Below, one piece after another: positions 1 through 12,068 of a stretch of DNA of 64,000 nt. Every line of letters begins with the position of its first letter. The stretch's first letter is position 1. The stretch lies in contig NC_088775.1 in the NCBI RefSeq assembly GCF_954871325.1, positions 90,836,805 through 90,900,804 of the forward strand, in the 5' to 3' direction. The stretch comes from Gordionus sp. m RMFG-2023. Its lineage: Eukaryota > Nematomorpha > Gordioida > Chordodea > Parachordodidae. The notes beneath the pieces were generated by a model. The model did not search any database. It had not been told where the DNA came from and was given only the letters and a program-made list of their open reading frames with translations. The position numbers were made by a program, and so were the translations under genes.

Positions 1-439
1 TAAACTAATAAACTCTCCTCTTCTTATTCCGATTTATATTATTATGATAATTGTAGCTATTTTAAATGAAGCAGGGATGAATTTACCTATCTAATAAATA
101 CTTTTTTTGGGCAAATGGTTGGTAGCCTCTAGATTGGTTCAAAGACTACTTTTAAAGCCATTAACAAACTATAGGTATTAGCTAGTAAAATGTATTATAA
201 AATAATATTTGGTTATATCATAATTAATTCAAAATATACAAATCAATTCATATGAAGGTTTCCTCCCAAATTTTGCACAATCAATAATTGAAGAAATATT
301 AATATTATATAAAATGTTTATATTTACATATATACAATGTTATTTATATTTACATTTTTTTTAACAAAACTCAATAAAAAGTTATAAATGCATTCTTGTA
401 AATAATTATAACAAAATTTGTTATAGAAAGCTAAGCAAC
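1..439. other. AT-rich noncoding DNA
   Basis: No ORF of useful length, RNA gene or clear repeat end is visible. The sequence is A/T homopolymer-rich intergenic-type DNA. Confidence 0.6.
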
Positions 440-790
440 TTAAAGGTTATAACAAGAAATATATAAACCTCAAGATTCAAATTTATGGATCGGGCTAAGT
501 AAATTTAAAAAAAAACATTATATAAGCACTTAATATATTACAAGGGATTTTACAAATCTCAATTTTTAGCAAATCTTTAAAAAACTTAAATAATTTCTAA
601 CAACTTCTTTTTTTTATTACGGAACAACCGGAATTTATCGGAATCCAACTCCAAATAGAGTGCCAATTCAATAAAATATCAGACATGCCTTTATAATTTT
701 TTTAAACTATCTTAAATTTATTTGAAATTCATTATTATTCGATATAATTAAAATATAAATTTTAAAAATATTATCAAAAATTTTTGATGA
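440..790 (+). repeat. R2 repeat family fragment
   Basis: The stretch around 465-510 (cctcaagattcaaattt, then a 'ggctaagtaaatt' block) recurs at about 21915-21970 and 41822-41875. The part from 530 to 770 (tttagcaaatc, a 'ggaatccaactcc' block, then 'aaactatcttaaatttattt') matches the reverse complement of 11160-11420. It is therefore an old fragment of a dispersed noncoding family, called R2 here. No coding sequence and no terminal repeats are seen. Confidence 0.5.
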
Positions 791-2605
791 AATTGTCTAA
801 GGTTCATAGAAGTAATCTGGCCAAAATTTTCTCATATGGGGTGGGGAGTTTAAAAAATTTAGGGGAGGGGGATGGCGAAGCCCCTCACCTTAAACTTCCC
901 ATTATTTGTGAACACTCAATTGCCTTATATCTTAGGCTATTTTAAAATTATTTTAAATATTTGCATATTACAAAATTTTAGAATGACTATTTCATTATAT
1001 ATTTTATTTATTATATAAAAATACTTTAGCATAAATAACATTCCATTATTAAATCATGTATTTATTTTTATTAATTTAAAATAAATTTTAAAATGCACAT
1101 ATATTATACAGATTATAATATTAAAAATTTTATTGTATAAAAACTCTATTTAAAAAAAATATTTAATTTAACAATTACATAAAATATAAGTAATTATATG
1201 CAAATAATAATGGTTATTTAAAAAATATGACGATATTATCAAAATATACACATAACTTTGATTAAAAATAGTATTTATTGCATAAATTTTAAGAGTCAAA
1301 TACAAAAATTATATAAATGTTACAACTAATAATTCATTTTACGAATAATTTGATTATAAATAGAATATTTTAAAACTAACTTAATCATATTGTAAAATTT
1401 TTGAACAGCATTTATAAAGAGAGGTCTAATTTTCTCTGAGATTTTGCTAATTCATATCTAGAATCAAATTTTTATTTAGAATAATCTCCTTATAAATATT
1501 TAATAGGGCTAATCCATTTAAAAGATTTTCACCGGTGGTATTTCTTACATAGGTTTTTAACCTTTTTAAAGTTGAAAAGACCTTTCATTAGTATAGATAC
1601 TAATTAGTAAGGCAGCTAATATAATTTAATGTTTTAATTAGACAGGAAATCTAAATGCAAGTACAAAAAGGCCTGCAGAGCATTTTTTGGTCTCAAAGAA
1701 TACTTATTCTGTCAAGATTTTTTTATATCAAAATTCAAAATCCCAAAGTAACTTATCATATGAGCCTACTAAATCATCAGCGCAAAACTTTGAGATTTTT
1801 TTTAATATCCTCTCGTGTTTCAATGTAATCAATAATTTAGACTCAACAAGCAAAAGAAAATAAAAGCTTTTTAAAATAAAATTATGACTAATAAATCTTT
1901 CCTTTAATTGAAATAAAAATGTATCAATATGGGGAATAATATATAAAAATCAATCGTAGATGCATAGATTGTCTACAAACTACTCTAGGTTTAAAAAATC
2001 TCAATCCCACAGGTATTAGCAATCTTTTTTACTTACTCATATATTCCATGAAATTCTTCATCCACATTCTCTCTTGTTAGTTGTTAATATTACAATAATA
2101 TCCTTTGCTCAAGTCATAACCTCCCTTAAATTTCAAATCAAAATTGGAGTATCATTTTACTAAAATCATATCCATAATTAAATTTAAAAAAATAAACACA
2201 TTAAATTGATATCAAAAATTGTGGCTTAATAATAGCCTGCACAAAATTCTCAGCATCTGCTGAATCTTTTTCCTTGCTTTGATATAAGATCAAATATTAT
2301 TTTTAATAAATTAAATAAACATAAAAAATAATTTGTTCTTTTTTTAATCAAGCATTTATTGTCACAATTTAGTAAATTTAAATTAAAATAAAAATTTCCA
2401 TCCCCCCCATGCCTACTCAACTGTAACCTATACATTTATGGAATACAATTTCCTGCATGAATGGATATATCAGAATTTTTTTTAAAAAACACATGTTATA
2501 GATGATTTTAAGTATTCAAAATTTGTTATAAACCCGGCATTTGATGCATGATCACTAAATTTTATAAATTCCTGCATATATATTATATTCGCTTTTCGGC
2601 CATTT
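791..2605. other. AT-rich noncoding DNA with minor repeat scraps
   Basis: No gene is recognised. A short GC-richer patch at 826-900 contains G-runs and 'ggcgaagcccctcacc', which looks like the edge of a decayed repeat. About 2515-2600 resembles the segment at 22620-22690 of duplicon A, another R2 scrap. The 61-codon frame at 2250-2435 on the minus strand is low-complexity and not supported as a gene. Confidence 0.5.
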
Positions 2606-3350
2606 ATGTTTAAGCAGGGGTTAAAGGTTTTTCGGGAAATTTAAATTACATATATAATTTGTTTAGATTTTATAAAATTTAAGAGGTAAAGGAGGTGAAT
2701 GTATTTTATCTTATATATTTTTATAGAGTTAATTTTTTAACGAAGAAACTAAACATATTAATTAAAATTTTGTTTAAACTAGCTTTATAATTAATTTATA
2801 ATATAATAGTTTAGCCTTTCATTTAAATTTGTTATTTTTAACCAATCTATGAGTAATGGTTTATTAGCCCCTGAGATGTGAAAGTTCATGTATCCTATAA
2901 TATTGATTTCAATTTTTTTTTTTGAAATTGAATAAGTGGTTGGTTATATTTAAAATATAATATTTTTATATAAACATGGCTGCATAAATAATCCTATACC
3001 AGAAATGCAAAGATTTTACATTGGACCTGCTAAAATTCATTTATAAACATGGGCTAAATTTGATTCCCACCCATCCTTATATAACAAGCTAATCCCTAAT
3101 TTTTCAAAATTTTAACGTATTTTTTATACTAAATTTATAAATGAATTTTGAATATTTTTAGGAAATTAGAACAGGACCGGGTTTAACAAAAAAAAAATTT
3201 AATACACAATCTGGATTTACAATTGTCATCAACCTTTCCCCACCTCTTCCCACGTTTTTAATAAGAGTGATTAATAACCTTATGAACTGGGCAAAATTAT
3301 TCTGGAAATGAAAGTCAAAGTACTTAAGAACAAATGTTTTATTATTCAAT
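2606..3350 (+). repeat. R1 repeat family, copy 1
   Basis: This noncoding dispersed repeat is shared with 5940-6675 and 15243-16680. Landmarks in order are 'ggggttaaaggttttt', 'gtgaaagttcatgta', 'tataaacatgg...ctgcataaataat', 'atttgattccca', 'aatctggatttacaattgt' and 'aagagtgattaataa'. This copy stops near 'aagtcaaagtacttaagaa', while the other two continue. No long terminal repeats, terminal inverted repeats or coding frame were found, so the class is undetermined. Confidence 0.6.
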
Positions 3351-3891
3351 CAATCTTTATCGCAAGAATTAATTTTTTTTTAAAAAATAATATTATTCCA
3401 TTGTTTTTCTCAATTACTGAATGACTTTTAACTATTTTAACTCGAAAAACATAATGCTAATTATTCAATCTCGTCATCAGATATGAAATGTGTCGCGCTC
3501 TGAGACAGATCATTCATTTTGAAAGCTTACTTGTTATGATGCTGTATATTGTGACATGTACTTTTTTGAGAAAGTTATATTCTTTCTATTTTGATTACGG
3601 GATAAAAGATAATTTAATATGAATTAATCTGAGGGAACAAGATTTTAAGCATTATTAGAGATCTTATAAGATTTATATTATCTAAACAAGTGTCGTCAAA
3701 GGCCACTATTGAAATTAGCTCTACCTCTAACGCTACTTTGGGAAAAATGTAGCGTACTTCGCTACCACTATTTTTTCTAAAATATATATAGAAGATGTAA
3801 AAAAAATTATGATATAGAAATCTGACCAAAAAATAAAAAGGTTTATATATTTTAATCGTATTATAATAATAAAATCATCACTATATTATCA
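3351..3891. other. Noncoding DNA with a GC-richer palindromic patch
   Basis: Mostly AT-rich. The patch at about 3690-3770 (tgtcgtcaaaggccac, then 'aacgctactttgggaaaaa' and 'gtagcgtacttcgctacc') is GC-richer and partly self-complementary. It looks like the end of a decayed inverted-repeat element. The 71-codon minus-strand frame across it has no recognisable domain. Confidence 0.4.
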
Positions 3892-4064
3892 TCATCAATT
3901 TCAGAGCGAGGATCAGAGAGAACCTTTGCCTTACTAAATAATCTCTCATCTTCAGCACTGAGGGAACGCAGCCTTAATGGTATTGTATTGCTAGAAAATG
4001 TTAGAATTTACAGCAAATCATTTGTTGAAGTAGTTCTGATTTTTATAAATATCTATAAATTTTA
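3892..4064 (+). pseudogene. hAT transposase C-terminal dimerisation-domain relic
   Basis: Reading from base 3901 in frame (TCA GAG CGA ...), the sequence encodes SERTFALLNNLSSS followed by ALRERSLNGIVLLENV. This fits the C-terminal dimerisation helix pattern of hAT transposases, in which an AER(S/T)F..L block is followed by a basic stretch and an (R/S)LN(G/N)L..L block. The frame runs on to a stop at about 4062. No start, no zinc finger and none of the catalytic core is visible, so it is only the 3' end of a dead gene. It matters because the window is full of hAT-type miniature elements with 8-bp target duplications that would need such an enzyme. The match rests on a short motif and could be fortuitous. 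Confidence 0.45.
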
Positions 4065-4175
4065 GAATTCTAGAAGGTTCCAGAAATTTAAGGGAAAATA
4101 TTAATTTTACACATTCTGCAATGAAAGAGGTAATGCAGATCTTGGAAAGTTTATTTTTGTTATAAATAATAAAAT

Positions 4176-4470
4176 TTATCTTATTTTCCATTTCGTCTCC
4201 TGTATGCAGGTTCTATCAATTTTTCTTTCGTTCAACATGGATGCCAATTCTCTCGTCTTACCTTTAAGAGTCCCAATATTCAAACTTAACCTTGTTTTCT
4301 TTGCTTTAACCTTTATTATACTTTTCACGGGATGGAGGCATCTACATGACAGGATTTTCACTGGGTGCCCTTCAAAAACCTTTGCCTACCCCCCTAAGAC
4401 TACCGGAACAAACAAAACATTATTAAGATTGCTATATTTGTTTGTTTTTGTGTGGCTTTCGTGATAGAGT
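4176..4470 (-). pseudogene. RTE-type LINE endonuclease N-terminal fragment
   Basis: On the minus strand the frame at 4361-4176 encodes LNIGTLKGKTRELASMLNER followed by KIDRTCIQETKWK. This is the start of the apurinic-type endonuclease of RTE/BovB-like non-LTR retrotransposons ('N(V/I)GTL.GK..EL...L..R.ID..C(I/V)QETKWKG'), often annotated as craniofacial development protein 2-like. The conserved QETKW block, which includes the catalytic Glu, is present. A stop follows shortly after it and the remaining endonuclease and the reverse transcriptase are missing, so the fragment is dead. The GC-richer DNA at 4362-4560 is probably the upstream part of the same copy. The overlapping plus-strand frame 4204-4464 is its antisense shadow. 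Confidence 0.75.
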
Positions 4471-4559
4471 TGGATGAAAGATCTGGCAAAACGGTCCACG
4501 CAATTATAATCCCAGGCGAGAGGTAGACCTTGGTCCCAAGAGACTAACGTCATTAACAA

Positions 4560-5099
4560 AAAATAAATTAAAAATTTTTTTTTAAAATTAATAATATGCC
4601 AACTTGCGGATTTTAAATTATTGAAATTTATAATGTAATTATATATTATTTTTAATATAATTATATTGAAATTATATTAAAGGATTTAAACTATTTATTA
4701 TGAGATAAAAGTAAATTCAACTATTAATGTATATTCCTTTATTATTGAATATATTTGAATATATTTGATTATATTTGAATAATTTATTTTTTTTATAAGT
4801 TATTTATATCATAGGAAAATGACTCTCTGTAGTTTAATCAAACCCCTTTTACTCTCATTTTCTTACCATTTATGTTTATTTGGGGTGCTAATTTTAATTT
4901 ATTGGCACGGCCAATAATTTTTAAATTATAATAATTAATTTTTATTTTACTTTTCTTTTAACAATATGTATATTTATTTTTTTCTATAAACAAATTTATC
5001 CCCCACATAATTTCCGATTACACGGAGTAATATTATTAATCTTAAATATACAAAAAGGGGGTACAAAGGAAGATTTTATTTTAATGCATATTGTAATTA
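4560..5099. other. AT-rich noncoding DNA
   Basis: Short direct repeats such as 'atatttgaatatatttga' occur near 4745-4785. No gene or recognisable element is seen. Confidence 0.5.
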
Positions 5100-5303
5100 T
5101 AGTGTTGCTAAAGGGCTCAATTTGATTTTTAAAAATGGTTAACTCAATATTTCATCTTGAATACTATTGCGCTGCCTGAAGATTTTGTCTGTAGAAGGAC
5201 AGAGGTTTGGGCATCTATTAGCCAAATCTAGGCTCAGGCAATATTTTTTCTGGCTAAAATATGCCGTTTTTAAAAATTGGCTCAAAACGAGTTAACAACA
5301 CTA
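5100..5303 (+). mobile_element. hAT-type MITE, family M1 (copy 1)
   Basis: M1 is a ~170-210 bp nonautonomous element with long terminal inverted repeats. They begin TAGTGTTGTTAAA and continue with a 'cggctca' block and 'aaaacggctaactcaatatt'. The centre carries a conserved 'gattttgct...aaaggtttggacatctatta' core. This copy starts TAGTGTTGCTAAAG and ends GTTAACAACACTA. Flanks 'tgtaatta' and 'gtaaatta' are an imperfect 8-bp target duplication. No coding capacity is visible. Confidence 0.8.
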
Positions 5304-5939
5304 GTAAATTAAATATGACAAAATATAAAGATTAAACGTCATAAAATTATGTTGTAAATTTATAATTTGTGATGAAAAATGGCAGTCACATGATGCGTTT
5401 TTTAAAAATATTTTTGAAGTTGTTTATTTATCTATTATTTAGATAATATATTTTTAAGGAAAATAATTATTTGAAAATTTAAATTAAGTATTTTTTTTTA
5501 CATTTTTGAAGTTAAGTTTATAATATTATTCATGTTATCAGGTCTAACATACATTTAAAAAATAAGAAGTTTAAAAACTAACGATAAAATTAAACGAGTC
5601 TGACCAGAAAGTTCGTATCTAATTCTCTAGGATGGTGTAGCTGGAATTTATCACCACCAACATAATAATTATTTTAATCCTATTTTTTTGGTATTTCTAA
5701 GCCCTAGGTGGTCCCGATTAAAAAGCTTTTAACCCTAAGCTGTGTTTTTCGCTGGATTTTACTATTCCAACCATAGAAAATGCCATGTTTATATTTTTGG
5801 TTAATATTTTTTTATTTGAACTATTTGGAATAACATTATTCATCTGAACCCAGGATCTGGACTCCTGTGTTCGGAGCTCGTGCTCACAGCTGGTTTGGTC
5901 AATTTAGACTTAAACTCCGGGTCTGGGTTTTAAACAACC
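5304..5939. other. Noncoding DNA with a GC-richer patch
   Basis: AT-rich except at about 5845-5930 ('aacccaggatctggactcc', 'ggagctcgtgctcacagc'), which is probably an unidentified repeat fragment. No gene is supported. Confidence 0.4.
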
Positions 5940-6675
5940 AACCAATTAACATTAGGTGAAAGTTCATGTACCCTCATATAAACATGGGACTGCATATATA
6001 ATGCTATACAGAGTTATGTCAAATATTTTACATTAGAGACCTGCTAAAATTGATATTATATAACCTGGTCCTAAATTTGATTCCCACTTATCCTCCCATG
6101 TTAAAGCTAACCCCTGATTTTTTCTAATTTTTAACATATTTTTTTATGTGAAAATTTTATAAAAGAATTTTGATCATTCTAAATGATTTAGACCGTTTTG
6201 TAATAATACCGATACAAATTAAATTTTTTTTATAGGAACTTCGGGCGAGACCTGGTTTTCATAGACCAAATTAAGCTCAATCTGGATTTACAATTGTCAC
6301 CCCCTTCCTTTCCCTTCCACCTTTTAAATAAGGGTGATTAATAACTTTATATTTTTATTTATTATTTCGACTCACTTTTCTTATCACGGACAAAACTGTC
6401 CTGGACAAAATTAACTCGTCAAAATTACCACCGAGATTAAAGTTCGATCAAAGTGCTTACGAAATAAAAAAAAAAGGTATATACCAGATAAATGTAAGCA
6501 AGTTTTAGAAAATTTGTTTTGATTTAAAAAGTGGTATTTGTAAAAATATTTACTCATTTAAACGTAATATTGGTTGAATGGGCATCTTTCTCGTATTCCA
6601 TTTAGTCCACTTTTGTTCCAATGCGAAACTAAAATTTTTATTTGTAATCGGTAACCAACTACTTAAATTAGTTTT
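5940..6675 (+). repeat. R1 repeat family, copy 2
   Basis: Starts at 'aggtgaaagttcatgtaccc' and follows the R1 landmarks: 'tataaacatggga...ctgcatat', 'ttgattcccac', 'ttcgggcgagacctgg', 'aatctggatttacaattgt', 'aagggtgattaataa' and 'aaactgtcctggacaaaa'. It ends near 'tgtaatcggtaaccaact', which also marks the end region of copy 3 at about 16620. It has no coding frame. Confidence 0.6.
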
Positions 6676-8813
6676 GGGCGACACACTGAACAAACCAAGC
6701 CTCGGAAGAGTTTGGAATAAAATATAAATTAAGTGAATCTAACAAGTTCAGTGCTGGGTATATTTATATAAATTAGAGGATTATCTTAGTTGACATGTTG
6801 TAGAGTAAGATGTAAAATTTATATTTCTTGTTAGAACTATTTTTTCTTAACTTTCTATCAAATTTTGTTACAATTATTTACAAGAATGAATTATTTTATT
6901 GACTGTTTTAATAATGTAGATTTAAACAACATTGTAAAGATGTAAATACAAATCTTTATTATATTTAATAAATATTTCTTTAAAATTATTGATTGTGTAA
7001 AATTTGGAAAGAAACCTTTATATAAATTAATTTGTATATTTCTTCTAAGAAATTTTATATGGTAACATCTAGATTTGATACAAATAGAAAAAAAATAATA
7101 TTTTTTAATCATTTATAATTTTTTAAATAAATCTAATAAGAATGTGTACATTAAAGATCTTTATAGCTTTAAATCTTAGCATATATATAAATAATATAAT
7201 AATAATAACGCAAATTTGGCTAATATTTAATAAAAAAATTGAATTTAATCTCGTTGCTTCGAATAATGCAAATAATAATTATTTTCAGTACAAACGCTCT
7301 GTAATTATAGATCTGACGGTATAAAGTAATAATAGGAATTATGGGGGTCACTAAGCCCCACATTATGCTGAAAGCCTGCCAAACTATATACCACAATTCT
7401 CAATTCTCCAGCAAAATAAAATTTTTTACTAAATTTTTCTTGCAAGCTAAAAATTTTGACTTAACCTTGTATCTAAAATCGAAACGTTGAACCGGTTTTT
7501 AACGGTTCAAATTAAATCTGAATCTTTATTTTTTAATCTATATCTTAACCGAACCGGTATTTGTTTACTGAATTATATGATATTTTATTTAAAAACTTTA
7601 TTATATTGAACATTATCCATATCTTTATTCATCTTTTGAATGTGATTTATTTGTTCTTTATGGTTGCTTTATTTTATATATAATTCGTTATGCGCAATAA
7701 TTACAACCAAAATTTATATTTTATAATACTATATAAAACTTTACAATTAATGATATTTGTAATAATAGGACTTTTATGATATGATACTGCAATATATATA
7801 GTACTTATTATTGTTGTAATCTGTAATATTACATCAAATAAAATAGTTTAAACTCGGAAATATTGGTACTATGATAACATAATTATATCATAGATTTTTT
7901 TTAGAATCAATTTAGTTTGAATTAAATTTTATTTATTGAATATTCCATATATTTTTTAATCTATCTGAAAGCTTGGGCGTATAACCTCCAATTTTAAAAT
8001 GGTAGGTATTAATTCTAATAAAATTTATGAAAAATATCTGGTTATGTTTTTAAGTTTAAAGTTGCTTGGTTTATGAAATTATCCTTCTATAATTTATTCA
8101 TATTTTAAAAGCCCAATTTCTGAATAGTTTTGGTTAATATGGGTTGACATTTACCAAATAGGTCTGAAATTGCAATTTTAACATAAATAAATTTGGCAAA
8201 TTTAATATATAATATATGCGAAATTATTTTGATAGATTTAAATATTCTCGCTAAATCATTTCAGCTCTTAATTTTTATTTTAAAAATCAAACATGTTTTT
8301 GTCTATACAGCCTAAAGTATATAGCTATATATTTCCATAATCAAAATGCCTATTTAAGCGGGGAAAAAAACTTGGACTTGAGCCCTGCTCAAATGAGCCA
8401 AATTTGATAACTCATCGGAACATATTCAAGGCAACCCCTGGTATATCTCCTACAGAGATAATGTCTGGAAGACCACTCTGGGTGACATTTTAACATTAGA
8501 AAATATCCACAAGAGAATAAACTGAAAATATTTTATGGGAATAAATATATTATAATGAGCGAACCCCTCTAAAGGTTTAGCCTGAGATCTAAAGGACTTT
8601 AGAATGGCATGAAATTACCAACTCTATCGGTTTGAATCCGAAGGAACTGTAAAAAAAACATACAATTAACTGATACTACCTAACATATTTTCATAAGTAT
8701 GATAACAGTAAAATTTAGGGACAATTAATGAGAATCACAATATTTTGACATTTTATATTTTAACCTATAATATATGACAAATGTTATTATATTCAATATA
8801 TTTTTTTTTCTCT
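6676..8813. other. AT-rich noncoding DNA
   Basis: The 60- and 73-codon frames here are low-complexity and unsupported. Small features are a GC-richer patch at 7340-7380 ('gggggtcactaagcccca'), a short palindrome at 7488-7510 ('ttgaaccggtttttaacggt'), and a GC-richer patch at 8360-8660 lying beside the LINE fragment that follows. No gene is recognised. Confidence 0.5.
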
Positions 8814-9050
8814 TTAGCTTTCACCTTTTCTGGTGGTAAGCTCCTTCAACTTCTCTCTCCACTTTATGTTATTCATACTATCTCTTTTATCTATTATATA
8901 CTTCTTTATAGTGGCTCTAACTTTATGGCTCCATCGAAGTTTTGGCCTTCCTCTTTTACGTTTTCCAATCACTTCCAAACTCTCAACCTTATTACCTATG
9001 TAGTTCATAGGCCTTCTAATTGTGTGCCCATATCACCTAAGTCTGTTTCA
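8814..9050 (-). pseudogene. RTE-type LINE C-terminal fragment
   Basis: On the minus strand the frame at 9008-8814 encodes MNYIGNKVESLEVIGKRKRG followed by RPKLRWSHKVRATIKK. This is the C-terminal tail of RTE/BovB-like reverse transcriptases ('R(R/N)..YV..KV..(M/L).V.G.R.RGRPK.RW...V..D(M/L)'). Upstream bases to about 9050 still encode a decayed 'YGHTIRRP'-like lead-in. Only the tail is present, with no catalytic domain. It could come from the same LINE family as the endonuclease fragment at 4176-4470, which is also on the minus strand. The two lie ~4.5 kb apart with unrelated repeats between them, so they may instead be separate truncated copies. Confidence 0.75.
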
Positions 9051-9436
9051 TTATCTTAGTCTTAATGGGCACAAACTTCCTAGTATTCTTAAATTATAGT
9101 CAATATATACATATTATAAAATACAATAGAAACTTAATATAAAAATAATATAACTTATATATATTTACTTAATCTTTTTTTCTACTAAAATTTCGAAATA
9201 ACAATTCATTTTAATATGCGATTTTTATTTTTTTAAATTTTATAAATGGCAATTATACTTAATGAAAAGGGGTTTCGAAAAAAAATAAAGCTCTAAAAGA
9301 AAATTTATTTTTGGCAATAATCTGATTGGAAAGTAAGGAACTGACGTCCAAAACAAACATATTACAAACGGTGAATGGCTGATGGATCGGATCATAAAAA
9401 TATTAAACAGGCAGGCTAAAGTTATGCAGTGCTGGT

Positions 9437-9619
9437 TAGTGTTCTTTGAGTTAAAAAAGGCTAATTCAATGTTTTATTCAGAAAATATTAAGCTAGCCTA
9501 AAGATTTTGCCTCATAGATGACACAAAGGTTTGGACATCTAATAGAGGGTATCTCCAGGCTTAGACAATATTATTCTGGCTAAAATATTAGACTCAAATT
9601 GAGTCGCTTATTAACACTT
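9437..9619 (+). mobile_element. hAT-type MITE, family M1 (copy 2)
   Basis: Starts TAGTGTTCTTTGAG and ends TTATTAACACTT, with the M1 core ('agattttgcctcat...aaaggtttggacatctaat') and the inner repeats 'ggctaattcaatgttttat' and 'ctggctaaaatatt'. Flanks gtgctggt (9429) and gtgccgat (9620) agree at 6 of 8 positions, consistent with a decayed 8-bp target duplication. Confidence 0.75.
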
Positions 9620-9832
9620 GTGCCGATCTCTAATCTAATACTATGCATACGTTTAATACTTATTCCGGTTTTGACTTTTTAAACGTTTAATATATATTTA
9701 ATTAAAAATTTAATGTATTAGTAATTTATTGATTGCACTATTATAATGTAAATAATTTAATTCGGAAATTGCTATTATTCTTGTTGTCGCACATTTAAAA
9801 AATTTCATATTTTGCGTATTTTACATTTCATT

Positions 9833-9958
9833 AAGAGAAGAGAAGAGAAGAGAAGAGAAGAGAAGAGAAGAGAAGAGAAGAGAAGAGAAGAGAAGAGAAG
9901 AGAAGAGAAGAGAAGAGAAGAGAAGAGAAGAGAAGAGAAGAGAAGAGAAGAGAAGAGA
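9833..9958 (+). repeat. (AGAAG)n microsatellite, about 25 units
   Basis: An uninterrupted pentanucleotide run of about 125 bp that abuts the truncated 5' side of the next M1 element. A second array of the same motif and nearly the same length lies at 15886-16010. Confidence 0.98.
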
Positions 9959-10131
9959 AAACGGCTAACTCAATATTTTACCTAGAAAAATAATGCCTAA
10001 GTCTCGAGATTTCGCTAAGAGATGGACCTTCGGGCTGTTTATGAGAAAAATCTTCAGGCACGTAATATTCATAAAATATTGAATTGGCCGTTTTTAAAAA
10101 TCAGCTCAAATGGAGTCGTTTAACAACACTA
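9959..10131 (+). mobile_element. hAT-type MITE, family M1 (copy 3), left end lost to microsatellite
   Basis: The element begins abruptly at 'aaaacggctaactcaatatt' directly after the AGAAG array. The outermost ~30 bp of its left repeat is absent. The right end is intact (GTCGTTTAACAACACTA). The core and inner repeats match M1. Confidence 0.8.
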
Positions 10132-10547
10132 ATATTTACAGATATCTTTAATGACCATCCGACATCGCGTATGTTAAATGTAAATAAGATGAGATCAATA
10201 TAATATTGAAAAAATAAAAACAGAGATTTAAAAATGAATCTTACAACGAGAAATACGAAATTGGAGCAGGAAATTTTAAATCCAATAATTTTCTAGATAA
10301 GTGAACTTTCACTAGAATATATTGTGGGTCAGAGTAAATCAAAAAGGATAAATTTCAATCAAAAAAGTGTATAGAAATAATTATTTCATCATTTTATAAA
10401 AAATTTTAATTGTTTTGAATTTTTTTGCAAGCTTAAAAATATATCTTTAAAATTATTTTTTAATTGTTTTCTTTTTGGGTGTTATAGATTTCAATTCGAT
10501 CCGATTTAATCCATAAAAATTTTATCCCGACCCTGGACCACGAAACT
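10132..10547. other. AT-rich noncoding DNA
   Basis: No gene or recognisable repeat is seen. Confidence 0.5.
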
Positions 10548-10897
<350 letters not shown>

Positions 10898-10997
10898 TCG
10901 CTATTTATTTTTATTAGTTGGTCTATTCTTGTACTTGTTATATATTTGAATTTTTATTTTAAATTTTTTATATTTCTTAAAATATATTTATATATAT

Positions 10998-11450
10998 ATA
11001 TACCCAGGTTGACAGAGAGGCTTTCGGATACCAAATCTAATGATGCCATATACAAATTTTAGATAGTATAATTCGTATTATTATGTGTAATAAATTTATT
11101 AAAATGAGGATTATTGCATCAAAGGACCGTTTTTAAAATATTTTAAACACTTAAATCATATATTTTTTTATGCAAGGAATTCTATTCCATAATTATAGAT
11201 TATAACACATTTTCATTAAAATTCAAATAAATTTAAGATAGTTAAAATAATTTAAATATAAAATCGTTTGATATTCGTCGTGTTGGTATTCTATGCATGT
11301 TGGAGTAAGATTCCAACATTATCTGATCACTGAAAATATATTTTAAAAAACCGGCTTTAGAAATTATTCAAAATCTTAAGGATTTGCTAAAAAAAAAACT
11401 TTGATTTGCAAATTCCCTCGTAAAATATTAGAGTTTATATTATATAAAAT
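10998..11450 (-). repeat. R2 repeat family, inverted copy
   Basis: Its reverse complement follows 21990-22240 and then 22580-22790 of duplicon A. The 'acccaggttgacag' block at 11002 is the complement of 'ctgtcaacctgggt' near 22767. The 'gttggagtaagattccaac' block at 11298 matches the 'ggaatccaactcc' block at 640. This copy lacks the M3 insertion that splits R2 in duplicons A and B. Confidence 0.6.
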
Positions 11451-11855
11451 TTACATAAATAATGTTTTTTTTTTTAAAAAAAAAAATTTTTTTAATTAGA
11501 CCTATCCAGAAATTTGAATCTTGAAAGTGAATTTTTTTTTATTATTAAACATAGTGAGTTTTAAACGTAAATAAAAATTTTTGAGTTAATGATAATTTGT
11601 TTGTTTTTTAAAATAATAATTTCTTAGATCTCAATTTTACTTTTTTTTAAAAAAAAGCCTTCTTTTCTCAAACTCCCTTACACTTGAAATCTTTTTATCG
11701 TTTTTTTTAAAAAAAGATTTAAATAACAATTTCATCTTCGGAATCAATTCTTTTTAAAAAAAATATATAGGATTTGGGAGATATATTTCCAGTGCAATCA
11801 AATGACTTATTCCTTCCTTACGATGGCACCATCTTGGTAAGGGTTAGCTGGTCAC
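11451..11855. other. AT-rich noncoding DNA
   Basis: Several short poly-T/poly-A inverted runs (for example 11465-11492, 11639-11658, 11700-11716) form simple hairpins. No gene is seen. Confidence 0.5.
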
Positions 11856-12060
11856 TAGTGTTGTTTAACGGCTAATTTTGAGTCGATTTTTAAAAACGGC
11901 TAACTCAAGAGTATAGCCAGGATAATACTGCCCTAAGCACAATAGATGTTCAATCCTATGTGCCATAAATCTTTAGGCTTGCACATAGTATTTTTCTGGA
12001 TAAAATATTAAGTTAGCCGTTTTTAAAAATCGGCTCAAAATGAGTCTTTTAACAACACTA
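11856..12060 (+). mobile_element. hAT-type MITE, family M1 (copy 4), with target duplication
   Basis: Complete: TAGTGTTGTTTAACGGC at the left and TTTTAACAACACTA at the right. Flanks are ctggtcac (11848-11855) and ctggccac (12061-12068), an 8-bp target duplication with one mismatch. This supports assignment to the hAT superfamily. Confidence 0.88.
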
Positions 12061-12068
12061 CTGGCCAC

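Noticed and set aside
4204-4464. 86-codon plus-strand ORF
   Set aside because: It is antisense to the RTE endonuclease fragment, whose minus-strand translation matches a known domain.
8781-9059. 92-codon plus-strand ORF
   Set aside because: It is antisense to the RTE C-terminal fragment, which has the clear GKRKRGRPK signature.
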